Shown: positions 11,871-24,172, counted from the stretch's first letter. The stretch: 64,000 nucleotides of DNA from Brachycybe producta (GCA_036925085.1 JAUPFP010000005.1:4803383-4867382); one strand, 5' to 3'. The notes: generated by a model from the letters alone, not told the origin. Made by a program: numbers and translations.

Positions 11871-12617
11871 TACTACATATCAACCAGGATGTGACTAATT
11901 GGTGATGTCGTGAACAAGATTTTTGAAATAGACCTCCATCCTACTTTGAGATGCTAGTAGTTGTTGATGATTGGCTAGACTTTCTTCTAGATCGCCATAA
12001 TTCCCCTCCCCCCTCAACTATGTGTGGATGCGCACCACATTGTAGGGCACCCACTGAACTTTTTTTTAACCTAATTGGATGTTTTTTTGACGAAAGGAGA
12101 CAGTTTTTAGCAATCCACTTTTGTTCGTCTACAGAAATTAGCATGTATAGCTATTTTCAAATGTTTTTTTTTTAAATAGAAGGAATCATAATTAGGTTTT
12201 GTAAAAGTATAAGTGGACTGTGGATGGATAGTATATTTAAAGTGCTTATTGCACTTTAAATTACTTTACTTTGCGCCCCCTGTCACCCCCTGCTGCTTAA
12301 AATACTGCGCCCTTTGCACCCCAAAATGCGCTCTTCAAACCTCTTCCTGCCCTCCCACAGTTACGAGGGCTGCAGATCCCCAGCTACGTCCCTGAAATCT
12401 GCACATAAGAGATAATTGTAAACGAAAACCGAAATACGCCATGTTAAATGGCTATACTGGGTATTGCATCATGACTGATGTGGGTATCCTCATAAGCTAA
12501 GTTGGCTACTAGTATCTATACTAATGGGTCTTTTATGACTACTTTGCAGTAAAATTAGTAACTCGTGGAACCAGATCTTTATGGAAAGCTTGTTTGCGAA
12601 TTTCGGTTCACTTTTTA
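11871..12617. other. Anonymous sequence with a hAT-like right end
   Basis: GCGCCCCCTGTCACCCCC near 12277 and CCAGCTACGTCCCTG ending at 12395 resemble the end of the element at 15454-16250. No gene. Confidence 0.35.
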
Positions 12618-13198
12618 CAGTAGGGCCAGCCACTTTTCGGCGATTCGCTATTACGACACTTTTCATTTCTATCCATGTTTATTAGGCCGGGCGCAAATTA
12701 GGGAACCAAACGAGCGAGCAACCAGCAACCGAATTATGATCACGTGACAAGAAAGTAGTTGCTGGCACACAATGGTTGCTTGTTCCCTCTGCTCACTATA
12801 CTGAGCAGAGGCAACATCCACCTGCTACTGTTGCAAGCTACCATTTTGGTGCCTGCAACTGCAATGGTGGCGCTAGTGTAGCATCACCAGCAACAGTCTC
12901 TGGAGACTGTTGCTGGTTACAAGCTCATTTTGTTAACCTAATTTGCTACGGGCCTTAGGTTCAGCCCTTTCTCTGCTCGTTTGGGTTTTTTTGACCCCAG
13001 AAGAGTCAGAGAAGTGCGCCCAGCGCCGTTTTCTCGTTGACGATTCAGTCTGTTTACAGCTTTTGTGCGCTCCTCCTCGTATCTCTGTATTTCTGGCAAT
13101 TTTTCAAAGTTATTTATATAATATTTGTGTTATTACGTATACAAAGATTCGCTTTTCGGTGATTTTCGCTTTTTGGCGGGGTTCTGGTCCCTAACCTG
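12618..13198. mobile_element. pogo/Tigger-like element carrying a nested MITE
   Basis: It begins CAGTAGGGCCAGCC after TA and contains TTCGGCGATTCGCTATTACG, then after the nested MITE GTTTACAGCTTTTGTGCGCTC and CGCTTTTTGGCGGGGTTCTG. The same words in the same order occur at 44084-44375. CAGTagagcC starts with TA flanks fit the pogo/Tigger branch of Tc1/mariner. The right end is not clear and no transposase is visible. Confidence 0.6.
12685..12954. mobile_element. Harbinger-like MITE nested in the pogo-like element
   Basis: The ends GGCCGGGCGCAAATTAGG and CCTAATTTGCTACGGGCC lie between TTA duplications (12682-12684, 12955-12957). Its body reiterates GCAACAG/CTGTTGC palindromes. The flanking text is contiguous in the related copy near 44140, which dates the MITE after its host. 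Confidence 0.75.
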
Positions 13199-13420
13199 CC
13201 ATATATGCAATGCCTATTATGTTTATGCAAATGAAGGTCTTCTTTAGTGTACAATGCACATTCAATTCATGTCATGTAGGCCGTCAACATATGAATAATT
13301 ATAGCCTTGAAATCAGACATTGAATTAAATGAACTGTCCTTATTCCTCCCCAAAAAAAAAGCAAATTAGATGAAGTTAGACACCGGAAATTCTGGCTTAT
13401 AGAAACTAGGACACAACACA

Positions 13421-13635
13421 AGGGTGCGTTCCAACTCAAACGATTCCATTTCAATCGATATTATTTCATCTCAACTGATGACGAGGATTGGAGATGGAGG
13501 CTAGCTATGCTTCTAGGAATCTAGGGAATGGGGTCGGAGTATTATAATTTAGTCTCCGACGCACTCTGTACTCTAACGTAATACTATGAAAGCTAATCTC
13601 CACCTTCAACCATTGTCATTATTTCAGGTTGGTTC
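13421..13635. mobile_element. Foldback repeat, copy 2 of 2 (first at 3805)
   Basis: It starts with GGGTGCGTTCCAACTCAAAC. It shares ATGACGAGGATTGGAGATGG and the mirrored CACCTTCAACCATTGTCAT with the first copy's arms. Confidence 0.55.
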
Positions 13636-13756
13636 AGCCACAACAAACACCTCTTCATCAGTCGATCATAATGTAAATATAAGTAGTGACGTATCAGTAC
13701 TATTTCATGCTTGGTAACAGTTCAGCTAACATGTGTACCAACTGTGATTCTTATTA

Positions 13757-14024
13757 GGGCCTGCTTCCATTCGGTCAAAACTAGAAAAATTGATTTTGGA
13801 AAAATGCATGGGGCAAATTCACGTAAAGATTTCTATTTACCTAAACGGTAAACAGAATGACCTACAATTGGTTGAAACCCCATTAAATCAGATGCAGAAA
13901 GGTGACGTAGAAATGCCATTCTAGGAATGGCAAACATTAGCTACTTTGTTCATTGCAAAGTGCTGTTTTGCCATTGTTCAATTCTTACCACATAAATAAT
14001 TTTGACCTAATGGAAACAGGGCTT
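13757..14024. mobile_element. Foldback MITE of the 'CTGTTTCCA' family
   Basis: The left end GGGCCTGCTTCCATTCGGTC follows TTA; the right end GACCTAATGGAAACAGGGC runs into TTTTAA. The ends match the element at 3509, but the inner sequence is different. Confidence 0.65.
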
Positions 14025-14244
14025 TTAAGGATCTCAAGAAAAAGAGTATTGCTGGTATCCCTTGAATTCTCTTTCACGTGCTTTTCGGAAAGCTTTTATA
14101 TGTAGTTTCTGCTTAAGGAACTCAGAGGTATATTTGATACAAGATAGGCAATGCTTAAAGCCAAAAGAACTTGCTTATACAAAGCCAAAATAGAATTCAG
14201 TATTGTGTTTTGGCTTTGGAACTTGCATAAACAATTGCTAAGCA

Positions 14245-14655
14245 TAAACTTAAGTTACCTAAATGGCTGTGGCAATTAAACGGCAATTCTAAACATCATG
14301 AATTTACCTTAATACCCGTAGAACATATTAAGGAATACGCCCAATTTTTTTAAAGCTGAAAGATGATTTTAAAAACCGAAGTCAATGGTCTTTAACATGG
14401 GATCAAGAAAATTAGCATAATTCAAAATTGCATAAAGTACAAATTCCTTTAAATATCGCAGTAAACTAAGGTTAATACCTGGCCACAACATACATGAAGA
14501 GATTATAACGTTAATTATCATTAAAAAAATCAACTTAAAGGCAACAAAGGTGGCTAGAATCGAGACCATGTTTTTGGAAACCCCAAATTTCGCTTAACAT
14601 TGCGTCTATGGAGTCGGGCAGCTAGTGCACATTGGAGTTGTCCAGGCCGGCTCTT
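14245..14655 (+). repeat. Dispersed repeat, copy 1 (second at 51735)
   Basis: Shared blocks with 51735-52135, in the same order and orientation, include GAACATATTAAGGAATAC, GTTAATACCTGGCCACA, CATTGCGTCTATGG and GGCCGGCTCTTAA. The two are roughly 75-80% alike. No inverted ends or domain seen. Confidence 0.7.
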
Positions 14656-14691
14656 AAGCCTGTTTTCTTTGAATACATTTATTTCCTCACA

Positions 14692-14920
14692 ATATGTCGA
14701 ATTCCATTTATTCAGTTAATAATCTGAAAATATTGAGTTAATACTTATAAATATAATATATAAACTTTTGACAAAAAAATGTTGATTTAGTATTTCAATT
14801 TAAAATATTAATAATAAAGTCAATTTTTATTTGGTTCTCATGTCCTTAACTGGATTTCGTATAAATTCACCTAAACACATTTAATTTGAATTCATTTAAC
14901 TCATGTGTGTACAAGTTATT
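14692..14920 (+). repeat. Dispersed AT-rich repeat, copy 1 of 3
   Basis: AATATGTCGAATTCCATTTA, then CTGAAAATATTGAGTTAATA and TGTCCTTAACTGGATT are shared with 34155-34385 and 41728-41945. Confidence 0.75.
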
Positions 14921-15453
14921 AGTGTGCTTTAATAAGTTAATAACATAATTAAAATATGAAGTGACTTTACAATCATCCTGTAATAAAGAATGGTTCTTAT
15001 TTAAGAGTTTTTTCCGAAGGTTACTTTTCCAAAATGTACGTCATCATTTTTTTGTTGGCACAGAATTTATATTTGAGCTTCCGAAAAACCTGCAGCTGAT
15101 TACAAGCAATTGAATGAGAAAAAGAGAATAGAGACGAATTTAGATGTGAAAAGAAAAAGAAAAAAAAAGAGTTGGTTGGCCAGAAGCACACACATCTTTA
15201 AATAATTTATTACGTTGACTAGGAAGAAAGAAAAAAAAAACAGGGAATGGAAAGGAAAATACGTTGTTCGCTTTTGTGCATATCGGAAAGATGATGAATT
15301 TCATATTTAAACCAACAACAGCAACAATAGAATTTGATGTGTTTGAGTAAGCCTATTTATGTTACTAGCAAAGTACAAAATCAGTCATTCTATACATTCT
15401 ATAGAAGGACAAGTGACAATTTGCTAAGCCACCAAGTCTAATAAATCTGCACA
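14921..15453. other. AT-rich sequence without recognised features
   Basis: No gene or repeat family recognised. Confidence 0.4.
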
Positions 15454-16250
15454 CAGGGGCGTAGCGTAGCTTGGAGCCTGTAGGCTCCGCAACTGCGGGG
15501 GGAGGGGGCGCAGGAGGTTTTGGGGCGTAATGTTTAGAGAGTAGGTCCTATTGATTAGTAAGGCTAAGGCAACCAGAAAGAAAAGTGAACTTTTAGCACA
15601 CAAAAAAAAAAAAATGTGAGTCTTCATAAGTTTATGCTTTATGCTGGTTTCACCTATGAATTCTAGCCTCTAACTAGGTTGTGTAATTGAAAAACTCAAT
15701 TTTTTTTTTGTTTATTTATGGATTTCTATTTTTTTTTCAGAATTTAAATCGACTTTCATTTCATATTTACTTTTAAAAACTACATACTTGCACCAGTAAA
15801 TCTTCGTAGAGATCAATGGGCACAGCAGAGGAACGGTCGGAACAACGGTAGGAATAGTCGGAAAAATAGTAGGAACAGTCGGAATGTTAGGTTTAGTTAA
15901 ATTACGCTTCTTGCAGGGTGGCTGGGGGGCGCAGTCTCCAGTTTTTTTAAAAAAATTATTCTTATTAAATCAAATTAGTCCTTTGTTCGACTGTTAACTA
16001 ATTTGATTAATGGGAAGAACGGTCGGAACAATGGACAAATTTCTTTTAATAATTTTTTAAAAAATGGGGGGCTGCGCCCCCCAGACCCCCTGCAATAAGC
16101 TTAATTTCCTAACCTTTCCTAGCCTTCCGACTGTTCTGTACTGTTGTTCAGACCTGTTCCGCTGTTCATCAAAATAGCACCCCCTATGTGGAGAGGAAGG
16201 TAAGGGGGCGCAAAGTGGCGGGGGCGCTACCATGTCTAGCTACGCCACTG
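15454..16250. mobile_element. hAT-like MITE with CAGGGGCGTAGC ends
   Basis: CAGGGGCGTAGCGTAGC at the left mirrors GTCTAGCTACGCCACTG at the right. Inside, a GC-rich palindromic word (GGGGGCTGCGCCCCCCAGAC) and repeated GGTCGGAACA/TAGTCGGAA motifs form a foldback. No clean 8-bp duplication and no coding capacity. Confidence 0.6.
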
Positions 16251-17389
16251 CTACTGCGCATGAGCATTGTTCAGAATGCACTAATCAAAATACATGATGT
16301 TTTCGTAAGAAAGCATTCAACACATGCGCACTGCAGCTCAGCTGCATTACTTTAATGATGTAAGTGTATTTTAGGTGTTTTGGAATTGGTTTTGAACTTT
16401 GACCAGTGACTTTACAGAATGACTGATTATCCACTTTAGCTGTAACATGTGTTTGTGTCACAACATCTTCAAACGACTGTCACAATATTACTACATAACA
16501 TAGGATTCGCAGGAAGAGGCCGGGTCACACATACGCCTTGTGGATGATCCGTTGACATGGATATCGATTTGATACACGCCTATGTGTACTAAGAGAACAC
16601 TATAAACATGTTTTCTACAGTGTTCCAATATTTACAAGATATTCTTCTATTTCCCAAGAATGTCTGTTTGTGCAATCGATAATTATTATGATCATTTTTA
16701 ATTTGTCATTGCCGTTAGATCTTTGTCGGGTTTCATTTAAATTGGATTTCGTAAACGATTTTCGCACACGAATTCTTTTTTAGTGGCTGAGTGTGGTTAC
16801 AAAATGTGAGCGGCGCGCGCTATTCGTGTGAAAAAAAAAATACGGGTGACGACAGCCCAACCTCCGAACGTCTCAGAAACAAAATTTCATTACAACCGTC
16901 ACTGGCTCACTATACATTAAAACTGTCGGTTTTCTGAGTTTTGAAAACAAGTTTTAAGAAAAAGCTTAAAAGTGTTTTAAGGCCAGGATCCCACCGACAA
17001 TAAATGTCAAATGAAAATAGAATTTATGTAACTTAGATTAAATATTTTAATTGAACCGGGCTTTGTAACAAGAGGGGATATGTGACAATTTTTTTGTCAG
17101 GTCAGGAAGTTCGTTTATTGCCTGAAAATTATGTTCGTACCGAGATTCGCAAACTGTGAAAGAACGGGATCTCCAGCACGTTTAACATCAATGAGAGAAA
17201 TAAATGGTTCCAAACGTCTCCAATTTCGTAAGAAAGAGACCCGGGGACACGTGGTTCATATATTTCTTTCAAAATTTTATACGAATTTGTTTGTAAAATT
17301 TTAGTTTTGCTACATATAGTCCCTTTTTACATCCTATATTCCAATAGGAAGGTGCATTCACAGGGCAGGTAGCACTTGGGCCTTCCCTA
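16251..17389. other. Anonymous sequence
   Basis: No gene recognised. GGCCGGGTCACACATACGCC at 16519 resembles a MITE cap but has no partner. Confidence 0.35.
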
Positions 17390-17560
17390 GGCTTGCCACC
17401 TGTGCAGGATAGCCCTCCCCTCCACGAACGTATTTACGTTTTTATACAATTTATTGTGTGGATGGGACATGTTTGCCTTCGTGGAGGACGGTCCTGGTCG
17501 GAAGACATTTCTTCCGAATGGTGGACTATCCTCCACAAAGGAGGAAAGGGGTGGCAAGCC
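17390..17560. mobile_element. TA-flanked palindromic MITE built of GGAGGAC words, copy 1
   Basis: The ends GGCTTGCCACC and GGTGGCAAGCC lie between TA dinucleotides. The arms reiterate GGAGGAC/GTCCTCC. Relatives: 38597-38780 and 63230-63427. Confidence 0.75.
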
Positions 17561-18106
17561 TAACCTTCTCGTATTAAAAAAAAACACTTTCTTGATTTGT
17601 TCATAGAAATCTGTAGTCTTATTTATCTTTAAAATTCAACTTTTTATGGCAGTATTTTTGAAAATAACAACAACAAAAAATTCGTCAATATTTGAGGATT
17701 TTCTTTCTGTTTTTTTTCTTGCAAAACTTAAAATGAAAACATAAAATCGATTATTTATAATTCTTTCTTTTCTGGAGATTTTAAGTGCGTGTGTAGAAGG
17801 GGTCGGAATATAATGTGCGCCAGAATAGGTTATGGATGCGCGCGCGAGTCGGGTCGCTTTGAATTATCATCATTGGTTGCAGATTTACTGCTAGCAGTAA
17901 CTTAAGCTTAGAATTTTCAACAACTTTTAAGCAAGAGGAAGGAGCTAACAAATGATTTACCATGAAAACTTTAAGAGATGACAACATGAAAATTTAATTC
18001 TTTCATTCGTTTGTTGTTCTTATTCTAGTTCGGAAAAAAAAAACACTTATAAATTATACATCATGATGTTGTTGTTTTTGATCTTTTTAACATTTGCATA
18101 TCTTGG

Positions 18107-18471
18107 AGTGGGGGGAGAGAAACTTGGAGGGGGGAAAGTGGGAGGGGGTGACTGAAATTGAAATGAAAGGAGTAAAAAAGGAACAAACAACGCGCATGCG
18201 CACACCAGAGAAAATGAAAAACTCATTTGCTCTTTCAAATATAAAAAGGAGTGGGGATAATAGTAGCAAAATTAAACTACAGTTTATCACGGGCAATTGT
18301 GCCCAGCATTAGAATTTCTTTTGCTCAGCCCTTTTATGAACGTCATCAATTTCTAATTGGGTTTGTTACTTGGTGTGACGTCATAAAAGGGCGGAGGAAA
18401 AGAAATTCTAATGCAGGGCACAATTGCCTGTGAATTTTGCTCCCGTCATTTATGACGGGTTACCCCACTAG
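18107..18471 (+). mobile_element. Non-autonomous Helitron, copy 2
   Basis: The 3' end has a perfect 8-bp hairpin CCCGTCATTTATGACGGG (18442-18459), then TTACCCCA and CTAG, followed by T. This is the layout of Helitron 3' ends (hairpin about 10 bases before CTRR, insertion before T). It contains the inner palindrome at 18286-18430. The 5' end is truncated; no Rep/helicase. Confidence 0.8.
18286..18430. repeat. Foldback hairpin with conserved core, inside Helitron copy 2
   Basis: The arms CGGGCAATTGTGCCCAGCAT to CTCAGCCCTTTTATGAACGT mirror TGACGTCATAAAAGGGCGGA to CACAATTGCCTGTG. The core is CAATTTCTAATTGG followed by TTACTTGGTGTGACG. Helitron copies 1, 4 and 5 lack it. Confidence 0.75.
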
Positions 18472-18580
18472 TTTTCAAATAGTTCAGAAGGTAGCAGTGG
18501 ACAAACAAACAAAACAGATTACGAAGTGAAATAAATATATAAAAGCGAGTAATAATCAAAGTACATGTATAATCTGTTCT

Positions 18581-18640
18581 TGTCTTGTTAGTGTAGTGGT
18601 TAACACTAATGTTTGTTCATGGGTTCAATTCCTTTCAAAA
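18581..18640 (+). pseudogene. tRNA-like relic (possible SINE head)
   Basis: TTAGTGTAGTGGTTAACAC has a box A and a D-arm with a perfect GTGT/ACAC stem. GGTTCAATTCC at 18622-18632 fits box B. The spacing is about 10 bases short, so the anticodon arm is missing and it cannot be a working tRNA. It may be the head of a tRNA-derived SINE. Confidence 0.5.
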
Positions 18641-18913
18641 AATTTCAGAAAGTGGTGGGAACAAACAAATATGAAGTTGAATAAATAATAATAAAGCCAC
18701 GATATTAAAAATATCCTTCAAAAAAATCCTTCAAATGAAAGCGGAAAATGAAAGCATAAAAATGGACGTGTGAAATTCATCAGGAATGATTTGAAATTTA
18801 AAAAAAAAATAGGAGACCAAAAATTAAAAAAAAGAATACGGTAATACAGGTTGGTAAAAAAAAATCAAGTGAATTGTATGATTGAGACATCTATACAATC
18901 ACTTGATTTTCTT

Positions 18914-19136
18914 TACCTTAAGATTTGTCTTAAGATGAAGCTTGTGACGTCAAAAGGGTTGACCAAAAATTTAAGAGTGTCGTTTAGTCGGATAGAAAAC
19001 GGTTTTCAACAGTTAACTTTAAACAAAAGGATTCTTGCATTCTTTTCTTACATCTTTTTTTATCGGACAAAATGACACAAGCCTAAATTGTTTGTCACTT
19101 TTTCTGACGTCACAAGCTTCATCTTGCGGTGAGACA
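18914..19136. mobile_element. Foldback MITE with AAGATGAAGCTTGTGACGTCA arms, copy 1
   Basis: AAGATGAAGCTTGTGACGTC at about 18930 mirrors GACGTCACAAGCTTCATCTT near 19117. A partial relative lies at 33687-33770. Confidence 0.65.
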
Positions 19137-19189
19137 ATTATAATGGTCTTTTTTTTTTTGCATGCAGCATCAGATTTGATAAAAAAATT

Positions 19190-19400
19190 GCATATTTAAA
19201 AACTGGATTATTTGTATTTAAATCAGATTTTTCATTTTTATTTAAAATTTCATAAAGTTCCTTCCTAATAAAAAAAAAAACTCAAAATCCATAAATAACC
19301 AAAAATATTAACAAATTCAAATATGTTTTTGAAAGAAAAATTCTAAAAAAAAATGTGATTATATCAAATCGATTTGAATGATTTAATGATTTTATTGATT
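19190..19400. repeat. AT-rich GATTTAAAT repeat region
   Basis: Reiterated AAATC/GATTT words, with partial symmetry about 19270, resemble 4899-5243. No ends defined. Confidence 0.35.
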
Positions 19401-19659
19401 TAAATGAATCCATCGAGTCATAAATTGGTTCGCGAGCCACTATGAGAACCAATTTTTTTTTGTTGGCCAATGGAACTACATGAAGTTAATTAGATTGAAC
19501 CTTGCAAAACGTGTGATATTGAAAAATGCAAACAAAAATCTAAATGGCACACATTGATAATAATATACTGTAAATACGTACATAGTATTATTATTAAAAG
19601 CAATATTGATGTAATCCAATCATGCTGAAGGAATGTTCCCATTTATATTTTGACAGAAT

Positions 19660-19696
19660 GATGATGATGAGGAGGAGGAGGAGGAGGAGGATGAGA
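19660..19696. repeat. (GAT)n/(GAG)n microsatellite
   Basis: GATGATGATGA followed by seven GAG units. Confidence 0.9.
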
Positions 19697-19997
19697 ACAA
19701 AAAAAAAATGACTTATCAAAATATTTTGAGTACCAAATTCACTTAGTTATAATAATGTGAACAGAAGAAATTTCCGCTTAGAAATAATTAAGTGATGAGC
19801 AGCACTCTTGTTTTTTTGTTTGTTTTTCTTTTTTAAATTGGAATTCACTTTTCACACGCACATTCTTGCATTTTTTTTTGCAGCTTTTGCACCTGGCAGA
19901 AAGAATACTACGGAATATACAATTATCTAAACCTAGCAGCGATCAAACCTTTTTGTACAATTTATGCTTAAAGTATAGTGACAATATAGGCTATGTG

Positions 19998-20024
19998 CTG
20001 CTTCTGCTGCTGCTGCTGCTGCAC
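19998..20024. repeat. (CTG)n microsatellite
   Basis: CTGCTTCTG followed by five CTG units. Confidence 0.9.
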
Positions 20025-20224
20025 TCAATGCGGTTCTTTGAGCTTGGTGCATTATGGGAAACTATCGAATATTCTTCTACATTGTAGTTTTATGCTGTGG
20101 GTATTGAGGGGGGAGAAGGGGATCTTTACTAACAAAACTTGCACGTCTATCGAACTGTCTGGATGAAATTGTCGCACCAGAGTTGAGAAAATGGGGAGGA
20201 AGGAAGGGAAATACATTAGAAAGA

Positions 20225-20422
20225 GGCGAGAGAGAGAGAGAGAGAGAAAGATACAGAGAAAAATGTATATAGAGAAGAGAGAGAGAGGGAGAAAAATGTA
20301 TAGAGAGATAGGGAGAAAAATGTATAGAGAGATAGATAGAGAGAAAAATGTATAGAGAGAGAGATAGGGAGAAAGATAGAAAGAGAAAGATAGAGAAAAA
20401 TAGAGAGATAGGGAGAAAGAGT
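20225..20422. repeat. GA-rich minisatellite, unit about 24 bp
   Basis: Variants of tatagagagatagggagaaa plus aatg repeat about six times, after a (GA)n start. The two strands are strongly purine/pyrimidine biased. Confidence 0.8.
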
Positions 20423-20736
20423 GATGTGAAAACCTTATTTTTCTGTAATGTTGGTTCTTATGTGATTAGGTCTTTCTCTTGCCATCTATTATTAAAGTTT
20501 TATACAGAAGAAGGAGAGTGAGGTGGGGGGGGGGGGGGTACATTATACTACTACTGTATGTGATATACTGTAATTTATGCAGGGTCACTTTATTTCAAAA
20601 TAATGCTTTTACAAAACAGTTGTGTCGACTTCATAAATTCTTGCCTAAAATCGATGTGCAGGTTTTTTTGTCGGTTGTCAGTATAGAAATTAAAATTAAA
20701 AACAACATCAGCATGTTATTTTTTTTCTTTTCTTAA

Positions 20737-21354
20737 AGAGACCTCTAGAAATTTCTACTTAATTATGAAGAGACTTTTTGATTGTAAAAATGATGTTATT
20801 TTTTTTTTAAAAGTACCTTCTTAATTTAAAAAAAAACTTCAAAATGAATCAGTATTTGGTAGAAACTTGCAATTTCAGATAGATGCGCCACCAAACAACA
20901 TGAATCGGAACTAAAGCAATAAAAAGTATACTCATCTACTCGATAAATATCGATATATCGATATTTAAGCCTTCTGCTTGTGTTGTCACCTCACATTACT
21001 TTTAATTCCCTATTCAAATACGTGTATTTCCTATTCATTTCAAAGTAGGCCTACTATGGATTTAATATTGGTATTTTCCCACCTGCCCACGTGGCTCTCG
21101 AGTTGATGTGAAAGTTGTATTGCGTTGATTATGAGCAGGGAATACATTTATTTTATTAAGGAATTATGGAAACGTGAGGTGACAGCATTTGCCACTAAAT
21201 TGAGGGGGAGACGTTCGTTTTTAGAAATTTAAAATGGCGTTGGTTGGTGACTCATGAAAAGTCACTTCATTTTCACTTCAATTTTAAAAATTATTTTAGC
21301 AATCGTTGGGTAGACGGATATTTCAACAAAAAAATCCTGGGGATAATGATCTCT
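20737..21354. mobile_element. TTAA-flanked MITE, copy 1
   Basis: AGAGACCTCTAGAAATTT at the left and GGGGATAATGATCTCT at the right lie between TTAA (20733-20736, 21355-21358). The TTAA target suggests piggyBac-type mobilisation. Inner words ATAGATGCGCCACCAAACAA and GAAATTTAAAATGGCG are shared with 40222-40854. Confidence 0.75.
20941..20966. repeat. Short palindrome ATATCGATATATCGATAT
   Basis: TAAATATCGATATATCGATA is an AT-rich perfect palindrome inside the TTAA MITE. Its absence from the copy at 40222 suggests local expansion. Confidence 0.5.
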
Positions 21355-21408
21355 TTAACAATTAAATTTACAAGTAAGAAAAAAATCAACTATTTAAATA
21401 TTAGTAAG

Positions 21409-21480
21409 CCCCTGTTTCCACTTGACGAAAATTATTAAACTGTGAACATTTCAACTGAAGAAAAATAGCAGTTTACAGTA
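21409..21480. mobile_element. Single end of a 'CTGTTTCCA' family MITE
   Basis: TTAAGCCCCTGTTTCCACTTG, then cgaaaattattaaactg, resembles the left ends at 3509 and 13757. No matching right end was found. Confidence 0.4.
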
Positions 21481-22559
21481 TTATATGGTCATTAGTAAAA
21501 CTGTTAGTCGTCTTATACGTTCCTCCCTCTTTTGCGGTTTACATGTTCTATTTGCGCATAAGAGGACTGAACATAATAGCTGAAAAGCTTTACTAATGAT
21601 GATCAGATAAGCTTCAGCATTTGTCTCCCAATTTAACCCTTTTGTTACTCGCCCACTATGAAACAGTCCACATCTAGAAGATGCTGGTCATTTTGATGGC
21701 TCGCTTCGCTTAAAAGAAATATAACTTTAGGAAATTCGTTTTAAAAAATTTTCATCTTTGCGCTCGCCAAACTGGAAAGACTGTCTCCAGTGGCAAGGCG
21801 GAAAATGCCGCCTGTGCAGGTGCACCAGACATTTTACTTTCATTACACACTGCTGAGTGGTGCACGTAAAATACGTTTTGTTTTTGGATACACATTTCGA
21901 AAGCTGTCACAACTACACTATTGTAATTTACCATATTTGTTAACAACATGATAAAATATACGTGTGCACCACTTTGGAACTGCATTAGTTGAAAATTAAA
22001 GAAGTTATTGGATAAACAAGCTGGCAGAATCCTCTCGAAATTGTGAAGGTGCCAGGATGTTCGCGAAACTTTGAGGCCCCCCCTTCTCCGGACTCCCAGT
22101 AGCCTCTCTAAAGTACAGTATGTAACTCATGATATGGAGCCTTTCAAAACTAAGAAGCCTTCTAAGCCTATAGAAACTGTAAAGCCTTAATTAAAATTTG
22201 GGTGGCTCTCGAGAGCATCTCGTAACAGTTAAATGTAAATTTACGTTTACCAAAATTTAATAGCTTCTTGTATTTCGAACGTGTTTACATAGCTGATGCT
22301 ATATTGAAAAAATGTTGGCACTTTTTTGTGGCTCGCTCAACTTGCCACTAGAAAAAAATATTGGGCGGGGGGAGGCGAAATTGATATTTGGCCAGAAACA
22401 AAACCAAAACATAACAATGATGTTTATGTATGGGTAGCCAAGCCAGAGATGGAGATATGGACCCGCAGCCTTTGCAACACGAAGTTTGGAAAGATTTGTG
22501 GGTGCAATTCATGTCCTTTTTCATTCTTTTTTGCGTATTTAAACTTTTATAATTAAAAC
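21480..22559. other. Anonymous sequence
   Basis: No gene recognised. The reading frame at 22326-22556 has no known domain. Confidence 0.35.
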
Positions 22560-22959
22560 TAGGGATGGGCCATTCGAATCCTCGAATCTCGCAAATCTTG
22601 AAAAATATTCCAGATTCGAAAACTCGAATCTTCACATTTTTTTCGTCTTTCGAATCCTAACTTAAGAAAAAAATTGTTAAAAACTTCGGTAAAATTAGTT
22701 TTAACTCCATTAACGTCCAATAGTAGCGTTCACTAACCAAAAATTGGCGATTGTTGCAATTTCGGTGGTTATCCGGATTATCAATATCACCTTGTGGCGA
22801 CCCTGAGTGGCGACCCACTTGTTTTTTTATTATTAATAATTTAATATTTAATATTATTTCATTTATTTGTATTTTCTTAATGATTAATATAGGATTCGAG
22901 GGATTCGAGAACCTTTCAGGATTCGGATTCGAGAAAATTTAGGATTCGTCCCACCTCTA
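22560..22959. mobile_element. hAT-type MITE with a perfect 8-bp duplication
   Basis: TAGGGATGGGCCATTCGAAT at the left and GGATTCGTCCCACCTCTA at the right lie between ATTAAAAC duplications (22552-22559, 22960-22967). Subterminal ATTCGA repeats are abundant. The intact duplication implies a fairly recent insertion. An inverted partial copy lies at 58943. Confidence 0.85.
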
Positions 22960-22967
22960 ATTAAAAC

Positions 22968-24172
22968 GGTATTTATGTTTTATGTATAAAATAAATAATA
23001 CAATCTTGTATATATTTTTAAAAAAGTAGAAGTTTCTTAACAATGAAGTGTCATGATAACATGAGAGCTAATTGGAGAGTGAAGGTAATTGGGGGGGGGG
23101 CGCAGTGTTAACATTCGGGAAGGGCGCAACGAAACCAAGCTCTCCACCACTGAGCCAAGCTTTAAAATTAGTTTCTAACCTACGAGTATGTGGTTATTTT
23201 CAAATTGTCTCTTGTGTCACTTGTCCACTCTCCTCAACCTATATATGAAATAACTATGGGCGCCTCTCGGAGCGCCAGTTTTATTCTTGCCTCGGGCGCG
23301 GCAAAATGAGCTAGTTACGGCTCTGATGGAGACACACGGTTTGAAAGATGGGGGGAAACGTGTGAAATTGTGAAATTCAACACTTTGAAGACATGCTCAG
23401 TTTGAAAGGATTATCAGATATTGAAAGAAGACATAAAGATATTAAAATATTCTCCGAACCTTATCGAACCGCAAAACACTATGCAGATAAATGTTCAAAG
23501 TCTACAATGTTTAAAATGAGCTGCTTGCTTGCTTGCTGGCTGGCTGCAGAATCAATCTCATTTAATGTTGGAGATACAAACTCTTGAATGCTTAAATTAA
23601 TCAATTTGCTGATCAGTTTTGTTTATAAAATAGAACAGAAATGATGACACACTTCTATTTTTTGTACTAAAAAAAAGCAATTAGTTTGTTGAATAAGTTA
23701 GGTTAATTGTCAATTGCAAGTCAACAAATTGATTAATTCCGTTGTTGAGGGCGACAACAACAGAAAAGGAAGAAAAATCGAAAGTTTGATTGTCGTTTTG
23801 TGTAACGATCATCAACATTCAGCTCAATTGAATGTTCAGCAAAAGTAGCAGCTGGTGCTGCTGATGTTGCAACAGGAAAAGTGTTTTTGGCACCTTTTTC
23901 CGTCTCCTATTATATTCCCTCAGTTCGTTTAACATTAAATATTATTAAGCATAAATTTGAAGTACTTTTTACGTACTTTTAATGTGAATAGAAAAAAAAA
24001 ACATTCTAATGTCACTTTATTGAAAAAGGAATTTCTAATTGAAAATAGATTATGGTGGAAGTTGTGAAGATGGCAATTATTTTCTTACAACTAAGAAATA
24101 TTTCGAAATTACAGGAATTTCAATGCAATTACATTTATCACATCTTTAAGTTTATTTTATTACTAGTGGGGT
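22968..24172. other. Anonymous sequence
   Basis: Poly-G near 23091-23100. GAGCTAGTTACGGCTCTG near 23308 looks like a lone hAT right end. No gene recognised. Confidence 0.35.

Noticed and set aside
18087-18312. Frames over the Helitron pyrimidine-rich interior
   Set aside because: Similar frames recur in other Helitron copies only because of the repeat; no Rep or helicase motif.
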